From positions 121,417 to 137,122 of the forward strand of contig NAOQ01000037.1 in the NCBI GenBank assembly GCA_002751075.1: DNA of 15,706 nt, given 5' to 3'. A program made the position numbers and the translations under genes. Positions 8,623 through 15,706 of this stretch are shown piece after piece; the stretch's first letter is position 1, and every line of letters begins with the position of its first letter. This stretch comes from Ichthyophonus hoferi (Eukaryota; Opisthokonta; Ichthyosporea; Ichthyophonida; Ichthyophonidae). The notes under the pieces are model-generated. The model was not told where the DNA came from, did no database searches, and saw nothing but the letters and a program-made list of their open reading frames with translations.

Positions 8623-10551
8623 ATAATATATATAAATATCTTGCCTCTTATGAATGAATTCCAATGTTCCATCTATGTTTTACCATCTATTTGCCTTTCC
8701 ATGCAGGAAACAGCTTCCCCTAGCTAGAGAACAATGCATATATTGCCACAAATAGAAAATCCAATTAAGAAACTATAAGTAATTCTGATTAGATCCATAC
8801 TTCTAATCATATCAAGTAGATTAATTGGACAGATAGGTTGACTATCAAAGGGTAGATAATTTAGCATAAATATGCGATAGGTACTAGAGTATTCGAAGTT
8901 AAAGTTTCATAGTAACGATCATTTTGGACTATAAAATAATGGTCTTTAATATTCATTACAGTGATCTCAGATAGCAAGATCGAGAGCTTCATGTATAGAG
9001 ATCCATAGGACATTAGAAAAATGTACTACACAATATACTAAAACCTTGGGTAGTAAGATTAAATGTAATTATTACTATGTCAAGTCTATATTATTTAATA
9101 TTGGGGATTTCCAAGATAAAAGTGAGCATAGTCTGAGGGACTGTCAAAGTCTCAACAGGATTATGAGTTCATTAAGAATTATGTTTAATTGCCTAATCAG
9201 ATAATCAACATACATATTTTTTACTTTTTTTATTTTATGGATGTCTGTGTAAATTTATACTGCTTAGTAGGAATTGGAGTTCCTATTGGTAAGCGTTTAT
9301 GATATCTGAGTAATAAAAGATCATACAGTAAAGTGTATGTATTATTTATTGGTTGGAATAACTGAAGCTCACTTGGTTGCGACCACGCCAATTAAATTTA
9401 CAGGATGAGAACCTCGTGTCTAGCAATAAATATACAGCTATTAAATAAATATAAACCAAGCAGACTAAATATATATCAAAACAGGATTATTTAAATAATT
9501 TGGATATTTCTTTATATAGCAATAATCATCTCATCTAATACTATTAGTAATTATTATTACATATGCATTCTGGAAAAAATAGCTAGTGCAATCTATTGGT
9601 GTTAAATGGCAATCTAATACATAATTGTTTTTCATATTTTTAATGCTATAGGCTGTAGTAATTGTACTTGTATTCAGAGGGAATTAATGCTTTGATTCGC
9701 TTATGACCCAATATGAATGTGATTGCTCACACTCCGGTGATCAGCATTGACAAATCATTTCATCTGATCAAGAACGTCACTCAAACAATTAATATTGGAT
9801 CAATCGTTTCATGATCTACTAAATGATAAAGGGAGAGTTATTCACAGCAAGAACAATGTAAAGACAACTGCTTAAGACTGATGGTTAGAAATAATTTATC
9901 TCCTCTTAACAGATGAAGTCTGAAAGAAGTAGATGATTAAATATGACTCATACATACAAACATATAATGAGATGTTGAACGCAATAGTAGACAGAAATAA
10001 ACTCGGTTTTGTAAGGTAGCTGCCCTTCAACATCTATCTATGACAAAATAGTCATCAATTTAACAGTTAAATCAAAGCCAATAAATTACTCAATATACTC
10101 AATGATGTATGACATGATGGTAAATAAGATAGGCAATATTGAACTAGAGGTTTATGCTGGATATGATCTTCAAGAGAATTGCCTTGTAACATTCGGTTTA
10201 TGGTTCTGTAAATTAATCATTTTGCACACAGGATGAAAACCACACATGATCTTTGCATTTTTATTGGTAGTTGTATTGAAGGTATATTGATGGTTATGGG
10301 TTAATATCATGTTATTAGCATACGATGTTATTGTTTTTTTTTAGTGATTCTATATTGTATTATATTGTGTTGAGAATGCATTGTATTACAATATGACATC
10401 ATTATTAAAATACAATACCGTTTATAATATGGATACTGGATAAAATAACGTCATAATACTTGAATACTAGATATTGTAAAACCTTCTAAAATATCATAAT
10501 GAAAAAATCCCAAACTTAGCCAACACGTCTGATAATTAAGTATAATTAAAT

Positions 10552-10571
10552 GTTAACCAATCATATATATA
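10552..10571 (+). promoter_or_regulatory. CCAAT block next to TATATATA
   Basis: GTTAACCAATCA is followed directly by TATATATA at 10564-10571, about 435 bases before the MORN start codon. It is the exact reverse complement of the 12-mer at 1258-1269. It could mark a promoter, but the boxes are too close for a textbook CCAAT/TATA layout. Confidence 0.3.
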
Positions 10572-10731
10572 CAGGTTTAAAGATAACTTTATGTAATGGC
10601 TCAGATCGTTGGGAATAAAACTTGTGCAATTGTGTAAATAGAGGTGTAGTTTATCGTTCTAAGAGGTTTTGTGTTCTTTATTTTATGTTTGTGAATAGAG
10701 GGCTGTAGTATGCTATACTTTCTACCATTCG

Positions 10732-10823
10732 ACCATACATACCACCATACATATTTATTATCATGCAAATGTATACATTCTACCATACATACCACCAAAC
10801 GTATTTATTATCATGCAAATGTA
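10732..10823. repeat. 42-base tandem duplication (period 50) with two octamer sites
   Basis: The blocks 10732-10773 and 10782-10823 match except at two bases. Each contains ATGCAAAT (10763-10770 and 10813-10820), the classic POU octamer. They end about 180 bases before the MORN gene start codon. Confidence 0.85.
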
Positions 10824-11005
10824 CCCACGCCGACGCTTGCATATGCGTAACCCACTTTAGTTAACTTATTATTAATATACACACTTACACATTATGTTAA
10901 TAATGATTATGTAGAGAAATAAACACAGTAAGAGAGATTTATATTGAAATTCAGAAAGAGGAAGAAAGAGAATAATTGACTCAGTACGTAACATAGGTTG
11001 ACAGT

Positions 11006-11075
11006 ATGGCTTTTAATTTTAAGATTGATCAGACCAGAGGCATGGAGTATAGGGCTGATGGCAGCCAGTATGTGG
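11006..11075 (+). CDS. MORN gene exon 1 with start codon
   Basis: Encodes MAFNFKIDQTRGMEYRADGS then QYV, followed by a split Gly codon. The RADGSQYVG end sets the MORN register that exon 2 continues. The donor is GTGAGT at 11076. An AG directly before the start (ACAG at 11001-11004) could also be an acceptor, so the true 5' end is uncertain. Confidence 0.78.
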
Positions 11076-14000
11076 GTGAGTGATAAGAAGGGGTTAGAGA
11101 TAGTTATAATGAGGCTTATATTAATATATTGCGGCTACTTATGTTTTTGTTTTGCTAGTATTTATATGGTAATTGTGCTCAGGATTAGGGTTTATGGCAT
11201 TACTAATAAGTATGATTGTACGATTATGTATGAGGATGTGGTTGAAAAGGGAATATTATTGAAACTGATCATATTTAAGGTAGATGAGTATATTATAATA
11301 ATGTAATAATAATCATAGTAATAATAGCAATGTCAACAATTGTATTTCCCAGTAGTAATATATATATAATTATCAGAATAATGGTATATTATTTTTAGTA
11401 TTTAAGTCCTATTACACAGTTGTGTATTGCAATATAATAATATTATTATGTAGGTGAATGTTAAGTCCTGATATTATTATAATATATTTTTTAGAAATAA
11501 TATAAAAGAATAGTGTTTGTGTATATGGAATTAATTATAAACACACGTGTTCTATTTGTATTCTCTGTTTGTCTTATATTTTTCTTTCTCTTTTCATTTC
11601 TCTCTCTCTTGCTCTTTCTCTATTTAACCATATATATTATTTTATTTTCTATGCTTAACAATTATGGTATAGTAGAAGTACTACTCCCAATGTTGTTGAT
11701 CCAATTATAGTATGATATGAGTACGTTGTACACCAATATTAGTGATTTTTTCTTTCTATTATACCTTATATAGTAGCTTATGCAGTAAATATGGTGTTTA
11801 AAGTTAATGTTAAATTTAATGTAGAGCATGAATTGCATGGTATGTTCTATTTAATGATTGGCTTATGACAGATAATTCCCTTCTCTCTTTCTTTTTTTCT
11901 CTCTCCTTAACTAACAGGAATGTATCGATATGGGCGACCGCATGGGCTAGGAGTGCTTCACTGGCAGGATGGTGAGAGGTAATTAATCCAGCCTCCTCCA
12001 GCCTCTTATCTTTATACGCTATTTCCATGACCTGTTACCCTTGATTGAGGGTATTATCCTTCTAGGTTTTAGAAGTAAAAGTGATAATCGGTGCCCATCA
12101 TCCCTCCTGACCTTTGTAAACCATAGCTTCCAATCACTGCTATCTAGTAGAATTTCATCAATTGTTATATAGATTTCACATTCAGGTCTTGAATGTTGTT
12201 ATTCCAAGGCTGACCGATGACTGGTCTGTGATTTGATTTGATTTGGGCGCCAAATTATCTATATGGCAGTGCACGTACTATAAATGGAGGCTGTCCTATG
12301 TATGGCTTAATTTCTTAATTAACCTTTAATTAATTGATTACCGTTGCAGTTTAGTGATTATTTATAGAAATGTTTCTCTATGACATAATAAGTTTATAAT
12401 ACTTTAATCTGCAAAAATGAACCAATGGCTGGGTTTGAATATCTGATTTAGTTTTAATTTTATACATTATAAATAATATGATTGGATCTCAACCAGATTA
12501 GATGGATTGCATCCTAATCACTATTATACCATATTTAGGTTATCTACTGGTGGGACTATTATATATGGTAATTGTATAAAATATAAGCACTGGTATTATA
12601 AGTTTCAAATAAAATTATATCCTTTTTAGGAAGTTTCTAAATGTGATTCCATTGCAGGATATTTTATTATAACAACCATGGTAACCACTGTTATGTGTTA
12701 AATATGCCTGTTGTACAGATATGAAGGGGAATTTTTGGATGGTTTGAGAGAAGGTATGGGGGTCTATACTCGGGCAGATGGGGCTGTCTATGCAGGACTC
12801 TGGATAGGGGACGCCAAGGAGGGAAAGGGTAAGGGTGTGCTATGATTGGTCTGCTGTAACCTATCAGATCTTTCAGATATCTATAGAGTGTATTTATCTC
12901 TTTATATGACTATATATGGGTATTTTTTGTTTGTGTTTATTGGATAATAAACGGTTAGTGTAACCGTATATGACGATATGCATCTCTATATAATACAATA
13001 TAGTATGTATACATACTAACAACCACCTACTACATGCAGGCAAGGAGACCTACCCCTATAATAGGATGTATATAGGCAACTGGTGCAAGAACATGTGGCA
13101 TGGGTTAGGTTGCTCTGTAGAGCTAACCAATCAGGATACCCCCACTCAAACTATTACAGGCCATTGGTTGTGCAATCGTTTGACTAATAGTATCACGCCA
13201 TCGCCACAGAATGAGGCTCAGTTTCAGGTGGGTGATAGTAAGGTAACGATTTATGATTGGTCGAGGGTGTGAATGAGGGAGAAGAAGTGTTAGAGTCATG
13301 GTTGTATAGGACCACATTTCATTACTGTGTTGTTAGCCAATCATCAAAGGTATTTATATATTTTTATTATAATTGGTGCTATTGTTGGATGGTAGTAATG
13401 ATTATTATTACAATTGATGGTGCTATTTGATTGGCACTAAAACTAATATTATTATAATCCCTTCTATTTCTATCCTGTAATGGTCTCTTTAATGTCGACC
13501 ATTCTTCTTGCACAATACGTAGCTATGCAGCTACATAGATGCCATACTGCTCTCCTATATAAAATTTATGTAAATTTATACGCAAAGTCCAGAATATACC
13601 CCCGCATATATAGATAGAGATGGCACATGCGAATAGGAATATATGTGTACATATGCTGTATAGTTGCGTATATAGGGTATAGGGTAGAGGATAGAGGGTG
13701 TCAATAACTATATCTATAATAACTATAATAACTATGGTAACTATAATAACTATAGTAACCATAGTAACCACATACCGAATAGGAGATTGAGATACAAGTC
13801 GCCCAAGCCAAGGGGAGGGCTGAAGCAAGTCGGAATTTAGCCAATGACATCATGGATAACCTACCACTGTCCCTTGACCCACCAGTTATAAGGTGTGTTT
13901 AATTTTTAAAGTTGCTTCCTTGTCCTATCATAGAATTATTATTCTATATATAGATGGATAGATAGGCGTATGTGATAGGCTAGGGTAGATAGATCGAGAG

Positions 14001-14916
14001 CTATAATGTGGTAACGCCTAGCCAGTAGGGTGCTGTTTAAAGAATAATGGGCGTTCACATATCTTACAAACATTAAAATATATTGCAACCTAATATATCA
14101 TTTTATAGCTTACAGCATCATATTATTGCCTATTATAGCTGTAATCTCCCCCTATCCTATGTAAGGCAATAACTAAATGCTATACCTGAGCCGATGATTG
14201 TGATATATATACATGTGTGCTTGAAATACACTTCTACATTCACATTTCTGTTCTTACTTAAGAGTGTTTGAGCAATGGGAAGATAAAACTACTAAATGAC
14301 ACAAATTTGCATCATATGATATTACCTTAAAAAACGCAAGACCGCATTTAATGAACGATATGAAGTTTAATATATTAATATGATTGGATGGCCCATAGAT
14401 ATGACATCACCGCTGGAAACCCTATACTGATGATGCTACATGTTAATGTAACATCTGAAGGAGCCGTTAGTATTGCAGGGACAGGCCTGGAGTTATTACA
14501 ACAGAGTAAGACTATGTATATAGATATATATATATATATATATGTTGTTATGGCCCATTATTACCTATTATTATTACATATTGTTCCCTATTATAATTAA
14601 CTTTTATTACTTATTATTATTACCTATTATTATCTATTATTATCATCTATTATTATTACTATTATTTCCTACTATAAACACCTATATATCATTAGTTTTA
14701 AGCTCACTCACTTCACTTATTGGCATTATCTTTTTATATTTCCTGGCAGACTTTCCACACAGTTACAACTACCGTCACAACCTCCATCACAAATCGTGGG
14801 AGTTGTCTCTCAATGGGTGTGACGCTGAACTGGCCGAGAGATATGCCGTGATACCTTTTATCGAACATATAAAGGAACAAGTTAACCCAGTGCAGGTTAC
14901 TAGAGTCAGTGGATAA
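11006..14916 (+). CDS. MORN-repeat protein, 270 residues, 7 exons
   Basis: Spliced CDS: 11006-11075, 11918-11978, 12719-12828, 13040-13227, 13783-13892, 14399-14505, 14750-14916. The 813 bases are in frame with GT-AG junctions and end in TAA. Four 23-residue MORN repeats run in exact register: 22-44, 45-67, 68-90 and 91-113 (for example YEGEFLDGLREGMGVYTRAD), preceded by the tail of a degenerate one at 11-21. Residues 144-180 are probably helical, and 181-270 form an unrecognised domain containing NFPHSYNYRHNLHHKSWELS. There is no signal peptide or membrane segment. MORN repeats commonly scaffold proteins at membranes, cilia or the cytoskeleton, but the repeats alone do not give a role, and I cannot assign it to MORN1-5 or RSPH1. 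The start is chosen because TAG lies in frame 10 bases before it; an upstream non-coding exon is possible. Confidence 0.85.
11076..11917 (+). other. First intron of the MORN gene (842 bases)
   Basis: AT-rich with ATA/AAT-rich stretches around 11290-11500, GATTGG at 11856 and a strong CT tract at 11880-11907. It has short open frames but nothing that continues the MORN register or fits the phase 1 junction. Confidence 0.75.
11918..11978 (+). CDS. MORN gene exon 2: first full MORN repeat
   Basis: Encodes GMYRYGRPHGLGVLHWQDGE and half of Arg44. GRPHGLG is the core MORN motif. The acceptor is textbook: a long CT tract, then CTTAACTAACAG. I chose the donor GTAATT at 11979 over the GTGAGA at 11972 because only the former restores the 23-residue register (DGER-YEGE). 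Confidence 0.85.
11979..12718 (+). other. Second intron of the MORN gene (740 bases)
   Basis: AT-rich, with CCAATC at 12130, GATTGG at 12480 and a doubled GATTTGATTTGATTTGG near 12231-12246. No exon or mobile element seen. Confidence 0.7.
12719..12828 (+). CDS. MORN gene exon 3: second and third MORN repeats
   Basis: Encodes residues 45-80: YEGEFLDGLREGMGVYTRAD, then GAVYAGLWIGDAKEGK and a split Gly. The acceptor is TTGTACAG and the donor is GTAAGG at 12829 in phase 1. Confidence 0.9.
13040..13227 (+). CDS. MORN gene exon 4: fourth MORN repeat and linker
   Basis: Encodes Gly81 to Gln143, with RMYIGNWCKNMWHGLGC as the last repeat, then a polar linker. The donor GTGGGTGATAG at 13228 is preferred. 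Reading through it adds 15 codons to a TGA at 13270-13272, a possible short isoform that would lose the C-terminal region. Confidence 0.85.
13228..13782 (+). other. Fourth intron of the MORN gene (555 bases)
   Basis: Carries GATTGG at 13255 and 13429 and the complement at 13337, plus a TAACTATAA array just before the acceptor. The minus strand of the second half is open for about 100 codons, but the peptide is low-complexity and reflects the repeat. Confidence 0.75.
13706..13770 (+). repeat. TAACTATAA repeat (period about 9) upstream of MORN exon 5
   Basis: Around seven units vary between ATAACTAT, GGTAACTAT and AGTAACCAT. The array ends about 12 bases before the acceptor at 13782. Each unit contains TAAC, resembling a branch site. 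Confidence 0.8.
13783..13892 (+). CDS. MORN gene exon 5: predicted helical segment
   Basis: Encodes residues 144-179 (EIEIQVAQAKGRAEASRNLA, then NDIMDNLPLSLDPPVI) plus part of Arg180. The Ala-rich start suggests a helix. The acceptor CGAATAG has no pyrimidine tract, and the donor is GTGTGT at 13893. Phases fit both neighbours. Confidence 0.75.
13893..14398 (+). other. Fifth intron of the MORN gene (506 bases)
   Basis: AT-rich, with a short GATAGATAGG-like tract at 13955-13995 and GATTGG at 14382, twelve bases before the acceptor AG. No other structure seen. Confidence 0.7.
14399..14505 (+). CDS. MORN gene exon 6: C-terminal region, part 1
   Basis: Encodes residues 181-215 (YDITAGNPILMMLHVNVTSE, then GAVSIAGTGLELLQQ), with alternating hydrophobic residues that suggest beta strands. 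The acceptor CCCATAG follows TGATTGGATGG, and the donor is GTAAGA at 14506 in phase 1. Confidence 0.8.
14519..14675. repeat. TA dinucleotide run and TATTAT/ATTACC microsatellite
   Basis: A short TA run at 14520-14542 is followed by TTATTA and CTATTATTA units in the last MORN intron. They create spurious open frames of Tyr, Leu and Ile. Confidence 0.85.
14750..14916 (+). CDS. MORN gene exon 7: C-terminal region, part 2, and stop
   Basis: Encodes Asn216 to Gly270 and TAA. The segment is rich in His, Trp and Tyr (SYNYRHNLHHKSWELSLNG), then DAELAERYAVIPFIEHIKEQ. I do not recognise the family. The acceptor is TTCCTGGCAG. Confidence 0.82.
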
Positions 14917-15706
14917 TGCTGTGTTGCAGCATATGTGATATAATCCGTTAGGCTACGATGATTCTTTATTTATTTATTTATTATCTGCTATTAGTCAAAT
15001 TATAGAGATAATCTATTAAACCTACGTAACAATGATTCAGATTGACATTAATTCCTGTATACCACATTTTATTGAGTATACGGTTTAATCCGATTTTAGT
15101 TTCACCACAAAACATATGTTTAGAGTTGTATAAATTAACCACTGTGGTTGGGATGAGGCTTCTAGTTTTAGTTACATTATAGTCCGCCACCTGACATGCG
15201 CCATTTTCAGGTTAACAGGTTCAAATAAAGACAGGGTATATTAGTGACTATATTTTACCGTCTCAGCATGCTCTATATGCAAAGGGACTCGTCAAATCAT
15301 TCCTTAATTCGGTACTCCCTCTCCTTCGAAACGAATATAGGTAGCAGGGACGCTCCTGTCTCTATTTCCACTTATTACTATTAATCCTAGTATGCTATTC
15401 TTGTCCATCAACATCAATATCCCTTTACATTTTTTCAATGGGCATACAATTGTTTAGCTTGGAGTCATGTTTCTTAAGACATTTTTTAAATTTAATGCTT
15501 TGAATACATTAGTTTTGCATAGTGTTTTTGGGGGTACTATTCTAACTCACATATATGACCATGCTTGTATCTTAAATGATGTGGCACCAGGAGAGTTACA
15601 TTAAAATNTATATTATAATACGATATCTAATACAGTCTTATAACTCCTGTTATACTATATTACTTAGTTCTTTGCCCTAGAGACAAACGTGTCAGCATAT
15701 CAGTAT
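14917..15706. other. 3' flank with no supported gene
   Basis: AT-rich sequence with TTTATTTA near 14965, a 69-codon open stretch on the minus strand (14981-15190) without homology I recognise, and one undetermined base at 15608. I see no exon, RNA gene or mobile element. Confidence 0.6.
15224..15229 (+). terminator. Possible poly(A) signal of the MORN gene
   Basis: AATAAA lies 308 bases after the TAA stop. It is a candidate only, because the hexamer is frequent in AT-rich DNA. Confidence 0.35.

Larger units (their letters stand above)
7673..10551. other. Intergenic AT-rich region with no supported gene
   Basis: Both strands are full of stops. The longest open stretches are under 70 codons, with no splice-phase support and no recognisable protein. 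Features seen are a perfect palindrome at 8355-8378 and an inverted repeat pair at 8507-8622. I see no tRNA, rRNA or coding transposon. Confidence 0.65.

Noticed and set aside
10998-11306. 102-codon open frame overlapping MORN exon 1
   Set aside because: It is in a different frame from the MORN register, has no recognisable domain, and runs into intron sequence.
13523-13828. 101-codon minus-strand open frame
   Set aside because: It overlaps MORN exon 5 and the TAACTATAA array, and the peptide is mostly Val/Ile repeat.
14981-15190. 69-codon minus-strand open frame with ordinary amino-acid composition
   Set aside because: Less repetitive than other shadows, but no homology I recognise and no exons nearby; left unannotated.
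15311-15350. TACTCCCTCTCC... resembling plant Stowaway or Mutator-like ends
   Set aside because: Only the first bases match, there is no matching inverted end, and the genes point to an animal.
15608-15608. Single undetermined base (n)
   Set aside because: An assembly uncertainty, not biology.

Overview
The window looks like nuclear DNA of an animal, probably an AT-rich early-branching one such as a sponge or placozoan. It holds two intron-rich protein genes, both on the + strand, separated by about 3.6 kb of AT-rich DNA with no gene I can support. The animal reading rests on the left-hand gene. Its bromodomain-PHD-BAH order and conserved C-terminal tail match the C-terminal part of ASH1/ASH1L, the H3K36 methyltransferase, whose full architecture I know from animals. 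The placement below animal level is a guess. All 18 internal introns I assembled are GT-AG, and every junction keeps reading frame and phase. All family comparisons are from memory.

Positions 1-7438: thirteen exons of the ASH1L-like gene, entering from beyond the left edge and ending at a TGA. They encode 516 residues: most of a bromodomain (about 1-76), a linker, a complete C4HC3 PHD finger (140-184), a BAH domain (about 217-375), a polar linker and a basic C-terminal tail. The SET domain, if present, lies to the left of the window. Introns are 202 to 1039 bases long and rich in simple repeats.

Positions 7439-11005: no supported gene. There is a possible poly(A) signal, a perfect 24-base palindrome, a possible small inverted-repeat element, a CCAAT/TATA-like block, and a 42-base duplication carrying two ATGCAAAT octamers about 190 to 240 bases before the next start codon.

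Positions 11006-14916: seven exons of a gene for a 270-residue MORN-repeat protein with four exact 23-residue repeats (22-113) and a C-terminal region I do not recognise. Positions 14917-15706 hold a possible poly(A) signal and otherwise nothing I can support.

The two genes show no functional link; their proximity looks incidental. The most unusual signal is non-coding: GATTGG or its complement occurs about two dozen times inside the introns of both genes, often beside splice sites, but I found it only once in the 3.5 kb between the genes. Arrays of branch-point-like repeats (TACTAA, TAACTATAA) also sit just before two acceptors that lack a clear pyrimidine tract.
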